Assembly: GCA_963970005.1 (NCBI GenBank)
Contig: CAXAMN010021361.1
Coordinates: 3,535,533-3,599,532, forward strand
Length of the DNA stretch: 64,000 bases
From: Durusdinium trenchii
Taxonomy: Eukaryota > Sar > Dinophyceae > Suessiales > Symbiodiniaceae
Direction of reading: 5' to 3'
The position numbers and the translations under genes were made by a program. The notes beneath the pieces are model-generated. The model worked only from the letters and a program-made list of their open reading frames with translations, did not search any database and had not been told where the DNA came from. Within the stretch, counting starts at the first letter, position 1, and each line of letters begins with the position of its first letter. This document shows, piece by piece, positions 1-8,165 of the stretch.

Positions 1-170
1 GCTCGAGGTGAAGCTGTGTTCAGTCGAAGAGGGTCGGCGGTCTGTTTGTCCTGTTCTTTTGGTCGGAGGATCCGGGTGGACCAACGAAAAGGACTTGGGA
101 GGTATCAATACGCTACAAAACCAGTGAGTGTTGCTCTGCCCATCCTAAACCCCAGATCCCAGTTTTAGTC
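1..170 (+). other. Possible exon fragment at window edge
   Basis: Frame 1 is open from base 1 to a TAG near 168. It reads as a plausible basic, Cys-containing peptide, and a GTGAGT donor-like sequence follows at about 124. The fragment enters from outside the window and lies just upstream of the decayed gene at 601-994 on the same strand, so the two may belong together. I recognise no domain and the assignment is weak. Confidence 0.2.
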
Positions 171-600
171 TTTGGAACCACTGGTTACCAGCGAACTAGT
201 AACTGGATCCCTAAAAACCAGGAAGCTTTATGTCAGATCTTTTGGTCCGTGGAGTCTGAGTCTTCTTCAAGACCGCGCGCAAGATCTTCTGCTGCGTACC
301 CAGCGTGTGAAGCTTCGACGGTGACAGGAATTCTTTGGAACCCGAAAGTTTATGAAGCCCATGTCGATGAGGTCAACAAACCCTAGGGTGGCACCTCCTT
401 TGCAGGGTTTGAAGGGAACTAAAGTATCATCGCCCGATGCACCCGTTGCACCAATGCCTATACCTTTCCCAGATTTACAAATCAGGAGAGCTGTGTATCC
501 ACAAGCTCCCTTTGCCTGTGGATTTTCAGCCTTCCCAGGTTATCTATGTCCCAGGTATGCTTCTTCTCTGCAGCACCTTCAGTAGCTTTTGTGATATATC

Positions 601-994
601 GATTGTGATCACTTCGGTGCTGGAGAAGGTGAACCACCCTTTTTGGAACCTCTCCAATTTGACGACCATGTCTACATGAAGCAGTCGGAAATGATGTCGT
701 TTGTCTTGTTTCTGTCATGGATGTGGAGTGGAACGCCAGCAGCGGTGGTGAGTCCATCGCTGACCACGCTGTAGTCTGATTGAATGGCAACGCGGTGATC
801 GTGGAGCTCATGTCCCCACTTTGATATTTTCGATGAACCTTGATGCACACGGATCTGAATTGTTCAACAAAGAAATTGCTGTGGTTGATTTCACACAGCT
901 CTCCTGGCAGGTGACTGGCCAGCAGCAAAACAAGATCTTCGTAATAATGCTTTGGGAGCGCACTCACTATGAGGAACAAGGCCACACAGCCTAG
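601..994 (+). pseudogene. Decayed protein-coding gene, family not identified
   Basis: Three stretches on this strand read as one protein only if the frame changes between them. 601-750 (frame 1) contains the residues FDDHVYMKQSEMMSFVLFLS. 753-818 (frame 3) contains SIADHAVV and NAVIVELMSPL, separated by a TGA. 821-994 (frame 2) contains SMNLDAHGSELFNKE and VDFTQLSWQVTGQ and ends at TAG 992-994. The peptides have normal complexity and hydrophobic periodicity, unlike the surrounding sequence, so I take them as remnants of a real gene with at least two frame breaks and one stop. Residual coding at about 350-600 is possible but its frame is ambiguous. I have a vague memory of similar peptides in dinoflagellate retroelement-associated proteins but cannot name the family. 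Confidence 0.42.
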
Positions 995-2776
995 TCTGAA
1001 GCCACTCAAAGAACCATGCTGTTGGTTCGAAGGCAGGCAAGCTGGACCCTGGTATTGAAACGGGTCCTTCAAAGCATGCCTTGCAGCATCTCGTCAATGA
1101 CGTAGAATGTGCCGCAATTCAATGCGCTCGGTGTTCCTTTGGCAGGCCCTACCCGACAGGCCGCCGGGTTCCTCGCGTTCCTCGCTCGATCGGGTGGGAT
1201 CTTGGTTCCTCCATCGTCGATCCGGATAGCCTCTTGCCGAACCTGGAGGAAGGGGATGGTAGAGCGTGATTGGGATTCACCCCAAAATTCTGTGAAACCT
1301 CAGAACTTGCATTTGGAGAATCCACAGTGCAGGTGGCAAGGGTGCTCCATCACCTTTCCTAGATAGAACTTGTGAAACCAAACGGCCTCCATCAGAAGTC
1401 TATGGAAAAGAATGGAAAAGAAACACAATTTAGTTAAGTGAATCAACATTTGAGTTGATGTGTCTTTTCCATAGCCACCTGTCCATGACCCAATCATCAA
1501 CACGCCAACTGTGATTTAGTAGGAACCCTGCAAAACAAACACAAGCAACACAGCAGGTTGACTCTGTGCGCCCGAACGCAGATTCCCCAAACACCTGTCC
1601 TAACTGCGTGCCCGAGAGACGGTGTCTTGGGCCTTCCGCAAGGATCGCAGTAAAAACCTGAACGGTGAAGTAGGCAAACAGCATCCTCCCATCAGGAGTC
1701 TATCATGGATCCAACTTTTAAGTTTCAAGATGTTTAAAGGAGTGCAAACAAAAGTCACTACTATACTGAAACTACATTATGATACACCAGATTCTGCAGA
1801 AACCTTGATAAATCTCAGTGAAACTCTGGTGTCGTTTCCAGGCTACAGATGAGACTAGACTGGACCTAACACTGACGCTACGGTTGATGCTCCGTGGTTG
1901 ACCAGGTTGGAACCAACCAAATTCCTTGGTAAAGTCTTCCACCCTGGACAGCGTCTCAGCCTCTTGATGACCGACGATCCTGCAGGGTATCTACCATCTG
2001 CTGAAAAGGTGGCAAAAGGCCACTGCCATCTAGTCAGGCGTTTGCAGGTGACTACTAAACAATGTAACAATACGTGAAACCTTCGGAAATAAAAGTGTAA
2101 TTGGGACTGGGAATAGGTCTTTGATTTTTTGCAGTCCTATACCCTTAGCCCTGACCCAAACCCGTGCGATTGGGGTGGAAGGGACTTTTGCTGTAAGACC
2201 TCAGCTGAGGTGCACCCCTCATGCCTCTCATGTCACCGTCACCTTACTCATGTGACAAGGACCGGACTTTAGCTAGGAACATTTGAGTAGGTAGCCGCTT
2301 TACACTGCCTAGGGTTCCAAGTGCCTCCTTAGGTATTTGGGGTGCTTTGGGGGGAGTCTAAACTTCAAAACATCTTCTGAGGTCGTTGGAGATTTACGTC
2401 GGCCTCCACAGCGTCCTCAGGCGGTGCTCCTTTCTCACCTTCCCCAGTCCCAGTCCCTGCCTGAAGCTCTCCAAAGATGGCTCGTGGCCCCCCCTGCGAC
2501 ACACCAGTCGAAAGATGTCTGTTGAAAATGCACGCGATGGGCACCGGCCCAAACAAAATGGAACACACTTCGATCCATGCTCGCAAGAGCTCTATCAGTT
2601 TGGAAATTCCAACAGGCTAGTTACTGATTACAGTAGCCCTTGACTTGCACACAACGGCAAGAATGCTGGGTCAGAGAACAGACTTGTTTGAACGTCACGC
2701 GTTAGCACTTTAGGAAAAGGCTGGAGTCACAGCTTATTCAACAGTTGAAAAGCCGGCAATGCTTAACAACTTGGCT
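995..2776. other. No gene recognised
   Basis: Short open frames occur on both strands, for example a 62-codon plus-strand frame at 1081-1269, but none shows a domain, codon-like regularity or homology I recognise. No RNA gene or repeat array is evident. The segment may be intergenic or eroded mobile DNA. Confidence 0.5.
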
Positions 2777-2866
2777 GCAGGTACATGAGAGTGATCAGCT
2801 CTCACTTTCCATGCGTCAGGTAGCTTCGTTGGACATGGTCCCTGAACGCACGCCATGTCCCCCTGC
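2777..2866 (-). ncRNA. Diverged copy of the pseudoknotted RNA motif found in the 389-bp repeats
   Basis: Although its bases differ widely, this stretch keeps every helix of the motif at 3197-3286. The outer stem is GCAGG (2777-2781) with CCTGC (2862-2866). A hairpin TGAGAG/CTCTCA (2786-2804) has loop TGATCAG. Hairpin GGACATGG/CCATGTCC (2831-2838 with 2853-2860) has a loop (2839-2852) that can pair with 2811-2820, giving an H-type pseudoknot. The single-stranded AGCTTCGTTG (2822-2831) is conserved between copies. It lies just beyond the 3' terminal repeat in the element's sense direction and is probably the remnant of an older related element. The strand is taken from the neighbouring element. 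Confidence 0.55.
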
Positions 2867-2945
2867 GTAGTTGCACAAGTATTAAAAGGAAGAGAATGTT
2901 AGACCTGAGTGGTTGGTATGCCAGCGCTCCTTAGGGACAGGAGTT

Positions 2946-3334
2946 GACACACTCTGACACTGGTTTTCAGTTAACTCGATTACTCCGATGGGAAGGAAGG
3001 CGAGGGAACGGCAAGGTGGCAAAGTCCGTTGAAAAGTATTGTTCAACATTGTTCACAAGTGCACTCACACGTTCAAATGCGGCTGCAAAACGATCAAACG
3101 CGGCTGCACGTCTGCGGCAGAAAAAAGTTTGGGGGTGGAGACGTGAAGAACCATGAATCAAAAACGTGGAGAGTGGAGTCACAGCTTGATAGAACGGCAG
3201 GTACGCAGGGCTGATCGGGCCCTGCTTCCCACTCTCGCCCACAGCTTCGTTGCGTGTGGTAGGGCGCGAGTGCCACACGCCCCTGCCTGTGAGAAATAGT
3301 GTTGGAAAACCCTTTGTCCAGGGGTGGACACACA
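2946..3334 (-). repeat. 3' terminal direct repeat (pseudo-LTR) of the Penelope-like element
   Basis: Matches 15890-16278 with a constant offset of 12,944 bases. Differences are one base near 3110 (CACGTC against CACATC) and one at 3267 (C against A). In sense orientation it begins TGTGTGTCC and ends GAGTGTGTC, so both ends carry the same GTGTGTC microhomology. It contains the last roughly 80 codons of the RT frame and the pseudoknotted RNA at 3197-3286. Confidence 0.9.
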
Positions 3335-4686
3335 AGTCGCCGCAGTCGGCGCTTTTTCAAAAACCGGTGGCAGGCGTGATGGTTGTGTCCTTTTTGGACA
3401 TAGAGCCTCACGAGTTCAGCCGCAGCAGCTTCAGCGCTGGAGGGTGGAAAGGTGTATTTGCGAATGGTGTGGAGTCGTGATTGGAGGCCTGATAGAGCCA
3501 AGCGCTGGCTCCCGGCGGTTGTGGAATCCCTGATTTTCCAGGGTTGGGAAGGTTGCATGTAGGTGATGGTGCGTTGTGGGAGGTCGATGTTGAAACCGAG
3601 GAGATGAAAATCCTCCACCGGTTCGAGTTCCACTGGGTCGCCAAAGAAATTGTGGTGAATGAGGGTTTGGATGGCCGGGTGTTGGAGGAAATGTTCGTTG
3701 TGGACAATGAAGCGGTTGTCGACATATCGATAGTAAGTAAAGTGGAGGTCTGTGTGTTGAAGTAGGTTGTTGTGGATCTGATGCCAGGAATGCTCAATGA
3801 GGGTGATGGCGACATTGCATAGGGCTGGAGAGAGCTGGGATCCAATCCCGGCCCCTCGGATTTGTTTGTAAGTATTGTTGCAAGCCCGGAAAATGCATGT
3901 GTTGAGGGCAAAAGCCACGATGGTGGTAATGTCGGAAGTCTGGATGGTGCGTTGGGTAGGGTGTTTTCGATGGTGTCTGCCAATGTGTGAGTGGTGGAAA
4001 GGATTGCCGGTGGCTTGGACATCCACCGTCAGGGTGTGTGTGGGTTGCTGTTGTTGCCAGTGGTGGACGAGGGAGTGAACCGCATCGATGAGTCGGTGCT
4101 GTGGGACTGAGTTGAAGAAGCCGACCAGGTCATCGTTGGTGGCGTGTAGTGAGATGTCTGGTGGGGTTTGGGTGAGGTAGCTGTGAAAATGGTGCCAAAG
4201 CTGAGCAATGGACATTTGGCCGGGATGCTGAGGGTAGAGGTGTTGGAGGATGATGTCAAGGGCACGGCTGGTAATGCGAAGCAGGTTGCCACTGAGTGAT
4301 TGGAAGTATGAGATAATTGTACGGCCTTTTTGCCAGTGCTTCTTCTCCTTGAGGTGGACAACGCCGTAAGGAATGTTGAAATCTTTTCGAAAACCCCACT
4401 TGTAGCGGGTGCGCAAAATGGGGGGGACGGTGGCGGCCAAGTGATCGTGGATATTGGCGGCAGTGATGTAGGGAAGTGGTTCGAAAAGTTCGGGGGATTG
4501 CCATGTATTCAAGGCGCCAGTGAAATAATTGGCGAGGGCAAAACAGCCGGAGTTGTTGGAGCTCATGGTCGGCATGGTGAAGTAATGTGTGTTGGCCAAG
4601 ATGTTCTTGGAGTTGGCGAAGCAGGCGAGCCGTAAAACGGGGTTGCTGCTTGAGGTGTGTGTTGTGGAAGCGCCATTGGTGCTCAA
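3094..4686 (-). CDS. Reverse transcriptase domain of the Penelope-like element
   Basis: The open frame is 530 codons. The first roughly 40 codons probably belong to another frame, and true RT coding seems to take over near 4545. RT landmarks in order: a fingers segment with KGRTIISYFQSLSGN (about residues 115-130), motif A with NDDLVGFFNSVP (about 180-195), motif B with IRGAGIGSQLSPALCN (about 275-290), and motif C RYVDNRFIV (about 320). Motif C has Asn where most RTs have the second Asp of the catalytic box. The C-terminal roughly 80 residues are encoded inside the terminal repeat and end at 3094. The RT would copy element RNA into DNA at a nick made by the linked GIY-YIG nuclease. Upstream coding continues in another frame at 4256-5620. 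The overall RT call is firm; its placement in Penelope-like rather than another non-LTR class is inferred. Confidence 0.75.
   Translation of the reverse strand: MSTNGASTTHTSSSNPVLRLACFANSKNILANTHYFTMPTMSSNNSGCFALANYFTGALNTWQSPELFEPLPYITAANIHDHLAATVPPILRTRYKWGFRKDFNIPYGVVHLKEKKHWQKGRTIISYFQSLSGNLLRITSRALDIILQHLYPQHPGQMSIAQLWHHFHSYLTQTPPDISLHATNDDLVGFFNSVPQHRLIDAVHSLVHHWQQQQPTHTLTVDVQATGNPFHHSHIGRHHRKHPTQRTIQTSDITTIVAFALNTCIFRACNNTYKQIRGAGIGSQLSPALCNVAITLIEHSWHQIHNNLLQHTDLHFTYYRYVDNRFIVHNEHFLQHPAIQTLIHHNFFGDPVELEPVEDFHLLGFNIDLPQRTITYMQPSQPWKIRDSTTAGSQRLALSGLQSRLHTIRKYTFPPSSAEAAAAELVRLYVQKGHNHHACHRFLKKRRLRRLVCPPLDKGFSNTISHRQGRVALAPYHTQRSCGREWEAGPDQPCVPAVLSSCDSTLHVFDSWFFTSPPPNFFLPQTCSRV
3197..3286 (-). 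ncRNA. Pseudoknotted structured RNA in the 3' terminal repeat
   Basis: Plus-strand coordinates of the helices: outer stem GCAGG 3197-3201 with CCTGC 3282-3286; hairpin GCAGGGC/GCCCTGC 3205-3225 with loop TGATCGG; hairpin GCGTGTGG/CCACACGC 3252-3259 with 3273-3280. The loop of the last hairpin (3260-3272) pairs with 3230-3240, forming an H-type pseudoknot (10 of 11 pairs here, 11 of 11 in the other repeat). The sequence AGCTTCGTTG between helices is conserved in the copy at 2777-2866 while helix bases change together. It is not a hammerhead: no CTGANGA core is present on either strand. Function is unknown; self-cleavage, priming or recoding are possibilities. Confidence 0.6.
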
Positions 4687-5620
4687 GGAAAGGCTGCAAG
4701 TGCTGAACGAGGGATGGCGGAAGCCCTTGTAGTTTGAGCCATTTTGTGTAGGCCGTCTTGAACATGATGAAGTATCGGGCCTTGCTTGGGTAGTAGGTGC
4801 TGTTCATATTGGCATTGAGAAAAATGCCGAGATGCGTAGGGAGTTGGAGTTGGTCAAGTGTAAGGATGTAGTGGCCGTTGATGGTGGGGGTATCGGGATC
4901 CTGCAAGAGGGTGCGAAGGTGATCGCATGCGCAGGGGAGGTCTGCTGGATCTGGCGGGGAGTGGAGGGTGTCCTCCCATGTGCGGTGGTTATGCAGGTGG
5001 GAACGGAGGGTTTTGTGTGCGGCTTCTCTCAATCTGTGGGAGGGGAGGTGGAGGGGAATGGTGAAGTGCTTGTGTTGCTGAATGGTGGTACGAAGCCACT
5101 GCTGGCAGTGCTTGGTGAAATCGTCGTGGGCCAGGAATGGCACTGTCAATGGAATATTTGGTTTTGGCGGTGTGAGGTTGCGGTAGATCAGGGCTTTGTT
5201 GAGGATGTGGAGAGCTCTGCTGCGGCCGGGTTCTTCTAGGTTCGCGGCCATGCGCCGGATTGCATAGACTTCAAGGTCCGTGTGGCGGCCGCTTCGTAGC
5301 TCTTTGGCTGCTTCAAAGGAGGCTGCTGTGTGTTTGGTGAGGTTGCGGAGAAGTTGGAGTGCGTGATGCTTGGTGGAGGTGTAAAGGTGTGGTTCTCTGA
5401 GTGTGTATTGGCGTTGTCTGAGGCGTCGGAAGAGTCGTTTATGGGTGGCTAATCTGGAGTAGAAATGGGCTCTGTGCTTGGTGAACTGCCAGCCTTGAGC
5501 TTTGAGCTTGAGGTGGTGGGAAATAAACGGCCAGTTGAGCGTAGGCATCCAGTTTGCGATGTAATGGTGCTCTTGGATCCAGGCTTGGTCGTATGTCATG
5601 GGAGGTAAGTTGAATGGTAG
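4256..5620 (-). CDS. Middle part of the Penelope-like polyprotein with a CxC segment
   Basis: This is the coding part of a longer open frame that continues to 6178; beyond about 5620 that frame is a shadow of the GIY-YIG frame. It includes the basic helical stretch EAAKELRSGRHTDLEVYAIR, a CAC motif (LPCACDHL) followed by NGHYILTLDQL, and near its end RLFCPRQLF. A CxC motif, a GHxxL-like segment and an FCP box ahead of the RT are a combination I associate with dinoflagellate and permuted Penelope-like elements. Coding then appears to pass by a +1 step into the RT frame near 4545. It probably binds nucleic acid or zinc; no catalytic role is visible. Confidence 0.55.
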   Translation of the reverse strand, partial: LPFNLPPMTYDQAWIQEHHYIANWMPTLNWPFISHHLKLKAQGWQFTKHRAHFYSRLATHKRLFRRLRQRQYTLREPHLYTSTKHHALQLLRNLTKHTAASFEAAKELRSGRHTDLEVYAIRRMAANLEEPGRSRALHILNKALIYRNLTPPKPNIPLTVPFLAHDDFTKHCQQWLRTTIQQHKHFTIPLHLPSHRLREAAHKTLRSHLHNHRTWEDTLHSPPDPADLPCACDHLRTLLQDPDTPTINGHYILTLDQLQLPTHLGIFLNANMNSTYYPSKARYFIMFKTAYTKWLKLQGLPPSLVQHLQPFLEHQWRFHNTHLKQQPRFTARLLRQLQEHLGQHTLLHHADHELQQLRLFCPRQLFHWRLEYMAIPRTFRTTSLHHCRQYPRSLGRHRPPHFAHPLQVGFSKRFQHSLRRCPPQGEEALAKRPYNYLILPITQWQPASHYQPCP

Positions 5621-6092
5621 TGTAGTGATGGATGTTGTTGTGTGAGTGCCAATAACGTAAGGAGAGTTCGGCAGAAATGGGGATATTGTTCTGGAGTTGT
5701 TTGAGTTTGGCACGGCGATTGTGTTCGCGGTGGGGAATACCAATGGCTGTGGAGCCAACATAGAAGTGGCCATGTTGGTGGTAGCAGCGTTGGGGCTGGT
5801 CGGGATTGAAGTCGAGCTTGATGTAAACGGAATTTGAGGAAAGGAAGTTGTGGTAGTGGTATGTGTGGGGCAGGATGTGAAGCTGACGGAGACGGTTGCG
5901 CAATTGTTGTGAGCGACGGGTGTTGGAAGGGTATGCGAAAAGGAGTGTGATATGGATAAGGCCAGTGGCAAAGATGGCCTCGGCACGGTCGATGTATTGG
6001 GTGCGGTGAATGAGCACGGAGAGTGCTCGGTGCAAGTGGAAAAGTTGGGTGAGGTTGGTGTGGCTGGGTTGCTGCTGGGCAAGGATGGCGAG
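5439..6092 (-). CDS. GIY-YIG-like endonuclease segment of the Penelope-like element
   Basis: The frame is open from just after an in-frame TGA (6093-6095) to 5439. The informative part is HGHFYVGSTAIGIPHREHNR (about 5730-5790), followed by a basic helix, AKLKQLQN, and an acidic residue in AELSLRYW. YVGST with downstream Arg residues and a distal Glu is the GIY-YIG nuclease pattern; the first GIY half is degenerate. Coding passes by a +1 step near 5600 into the frame of the CxC segment. In Penelope-like elements this nuclease nicks the target DNA. Its position upstream of the RT would fit the permuted subgroup rather than the classical C-terminal arrangement. The peptide from 6092 to about 5850 (LHRALSVLIHRTQYIDRAEA) looks like normal protein. 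Confidence 0.5.
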   Translation of the reverse strand, partial: LAILAQQQPSHTNLTQLFHLHRALSVLIHRTQYIDRAEAIFATGLIHITLLFAYPSNTRRSQQLRNRLRQLHILPHTYHYHNFLSSNSVYIKLDFNPDQPQRCYHQHGHFYVGSTAIGIPHREHNRRAKLKQLQNNIPISAELSLRYWHSHNNIHHYTTIQLTSHDIRPSLDPRAPLHRKLDAYAQLAVYFPPPQAQSSRLAVHQAQSPFLLQISHP

Positions 6093-6551
6093 TCAGCAGC
6101 CGATGGCTGCTCCAACACCCACGAGCTGTTGTAGGCTACGAATGGGGAGCCGGTTGACCCGGTTGAGGGGTAGGCCATACCTTGTGGCTGCTTCTTTTAG
6201 CTGCTGCGTGGTGACTTTGCTCGTTTGCAGCAAACGAACGACGTCCTTGGCGGCTTCTTGGATGGTGGGGTCGAAGGTAGTGACCCATTGTTGGATCTCT
6301 GGGTGGTTCCAGCCCTCGGGGATATCGTCTTGCAGTGTTGGGTGTGGTGGTTGCAAGACGTCAGTGAGGGCTGGCGGTTTTGGTGGTGGTGGAGTGGGTG
6401 CATGGGATGGGGCGGCCGGTGCGGAAGATCGGCTGGTGCTCTTGACTGGGGTGAGTGGGTTGCCCAGGTCGTGGAGCTTCTGGCGTGCGCGGGCCAGTTC
6501 GTCGTTGGTGTTTTTGAGGGCGCGTAGAGCGGTGCCTTCCGCAGGTGCTGG
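6093..6551 (-). CDS. Helical linker of the Penelope-like polyprotein, upstream of an in-frame TGA
   Basis: This frame reads KNTNDELARARQKLHDLGN, a Pro-rich spacer, then IPEGWNHPEIQQWV, IQEAAKDVVRLLQTSKVTTQ and LPLNRVNRLPIRSLQQLVG. It ends at TGA 6093-6095, after which the same frame continues straight into the nuclease segment. The peptides are amphipathic and clearly of higher complexity than the shadow frames here. The TGA is either a mutation or a recoded or real stop separating two products. No domain is recognised. Confidence 0.5.
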   Translation of the reverse strand, partial: PAPAEGTALRALKNTNDELARARQKLHDLGNPLTPVKSTSRSSAPAAPSHAPTPPPPKPPALTDVLQPPHPTLQDDIPEGWNHPEIQQWVTTFDPTIQEAAKDVVRLLQTSKVTTQQLKEAATRYGLPLNRVNRLPIRSLQQLVGVGAAIGC

Positions 6552-6990
6552 AGAGTGAGTTTGTAGTTGGTCGATAAGTCGATAAGTAGTTTGATGAGGG
6601 GTGCGTGAAACGCTCGGGCGTGAGTGGTTTTGTTGGGGATGTCCGTGCTCTGTTGGGTGTGGAGGGTCTCCGCGATGCCGTCAAGGTCAAGGCGTTTTTC
6701 ACGGAGCTGTTGGAGAAAGTGGGTCACGAAAACCGACTCCGCTATGCTTCTGGTGGCAATAAAACCTGTGTACTTGCCGTTGCTCAGTGTGCGGGCGGTG
6801 AACTCGGAGGTGCCGTGGTAAGCCAATTGCCACGGGAAAACCTCAAAGGTTGGGAGTCCTGCCACGCCTGCTTTTCGAGACCACTGGGTGGGTTGGATTG
6901 TACGATGTAGTTGGTGGCCGTGCAGGGTGTTGGAGTCCCAATGTTGCTCGGTTGGGTTCCAAGAGTCTGGAACAGGTGGAGTGGGGGATG
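6545..6990 (-). CDS. Conserved-looking module with an HGT motif, Penelope-like element
   Basis: In this frame the sense strand reads VPDSWNPTEQHWDSNTLHGH, then SRKAGVAGLPTFEVFPWQLA, YHGTSEFTARTLSNGKYTGF and REKRLDLDGIAETLHTQQ, a dense, well-structured peptide. HGT followed by a helix, NGK and a hydrophobic strand recalls the entry loop of ADP-ribosyltransferase-like folds and the C-terminal part of the ORF at 13765-15591. The resemblance is limited to a few residues. Coding appears to shift frame near 6550 into the helical linker. The upstream limit is uncertain because several frames are open in this C/A-rich strand. Confidence 0.4.
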
Positions 6991-7364
6991 GGATGTGTGG
7001 TGGTGGTGGGGCAGGCGCTGTGTTGCCACGTGCGGTTGGTGGTGGCGGTGGGCTGTGTTGGAATGTCGATGGTGGTGGGGAGGGGGGGCGGTGGCGGAGG
7101 TGGAAACTCCGGCTGTGAGGTTGGTGCCTGTGGTGGCGGTGTATGCTGCGATGGCGGTGTGTATGGTGGAGTCACATACGGGTTGGAGTGGTGGACGTGG
7201 TGTGTACGGAGTGCGTGGGTGAGTGGGCCATAGGTGCCTGTGGGGCTGTAGGTGTGGTGAGTGGTGGTGGGAGGTGAAGTTGTGGTGTCCGGGTTGGTAA
7301 GCTGCTGATGATGTTGCTGCATCAAATAATGATTCCAGTAGTATTGCTGCCACTGCGCGTCCAT
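6843..7364 (-). CDS. Pro/Thr/His-rich N-terminal region of the Penelope-like main ORF
   Basis: The likely start is the ATG at 7364, giving MDAQWQQYYWNHYLMQQHHQ, an aromatic- and Gln-rich opening unlike the shadow frames. A long Pro/Thr/His-rich stretch follows (YSPTGTYGPLTHAL, PPPPPPPLPTTIDIPTQ). The ATG gives a frame of about 173 codons ending at 6843, which overlaps the HGT module in another frame. A small frame change would join them. The sense strand here is nearly free of T, so stop codons are rare by composition and open length alone is weak evidence. No function can be assigned. Confidence 0.35.
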   Translation of the reverse strand: MDAQWQQYYWNHYLMQQHHQQLTNPDTTTSPPTTTHHTYSPTGTYGPLTHALRTHHVHHSNPYVTPPYTPPSQHTPPPQAPTSQPEFPPPPPPPLPTTIDIPTQPTATTNRTWQHSACPTTTTHPIPHSTCSRLLEPNRATLGLQHPARPPTTSYNPTHPVVSKSRRGRTPNL

Positions 7365-8165
7365 GGTGGCTGGGCAAAGTGTCACTGGATCGTGGGGCGA
7401 GGAGCACCGAGTGTTGATTTGAGCAAGCTAAACATGCGAGATCACGTCTGGGAGTGTCAATTGAAGCAGTAAGCAGTGCCAGTTGAATAAAGAGGCGGTA
7501 AAACACTTAGCCTGTCGAAGACCAGGGTGAAAAATGAAAAAAGAAAAGGAAACGGCTGAGAAAAACCGGAATGCTGCCGAAGTCTAGAAACAGTTTTTTG
7601 TGGTAATCCAAGTCAAAAGGTTGGTGAGTGACTCGCCGCTGAGACGCACTGTTTTTCGTTGTGCAAAGTGAAACCGAGCGTGTTGGTCTGCGGACTGAGT
7701 TGAGCCAATGTCCGAAGATGATGGTGGGCGTGTTGTAAAAGGCTGTAGCAAAACCATGCGCAAACACGAAAACCACGAAAAGTGTATGGGATGGAGTGGT
7801 TGTTGTGTGAATCATCCCCGGATAGATCATGGTAGGCACCTCAGAAGCTGCCGCCGCTTGATCACTGGTTGTCTGCATGCCACGGGTCCGTAGCGGGGTC
7901 ATAGTTCTGGTGTGACAATGGCAGGGGGCGCCCCTGCGTGTCCACCCTTGTCGTGGAAGGGTGGAGCATGACCACGGGGGGTGGTGGACCCAAGTCGGAG
8001 GAACCAGCTTGTGGTGGGATGAAGGGGGAGGGTTGTTGTGCTGGAAGGTGGTAATGTGCTGGCCACGGGTGCGTGGGTGTCGGTGGTGCCACTGATGGTG
8101 TAGGCGTATGAGATCCGCCTTGGAAGCACGGCCAGCCGGTTGCCGGGGGCACAGGCTGAAGGGGT
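7365..8165 (-). other. Spacer between main ORF and accessory ORFs, possibly partly coding
   Basis: Two overlapping minus-strand frames are open across parts of this stretch. The frame ending at 7862 finishes with DPATDPWHADNQ after a Pro-rich run and may continue the ORF at 8166-9359 by a frame change. The 7365-7700 part has A-rich sense sequence and stops, and is best taken as an untranslated spacer. Confidence 0.35.

Noticed and set aside
3197-3286. Hammerhead ribozyme, expected in Penelope-like terminal repeats
   Set aside because: No CTGANGA or paired GAAA core on either strand; the structure is a pseudoknot of a different plan. HDV and twister topologies were also compared and do not fit the helix order.
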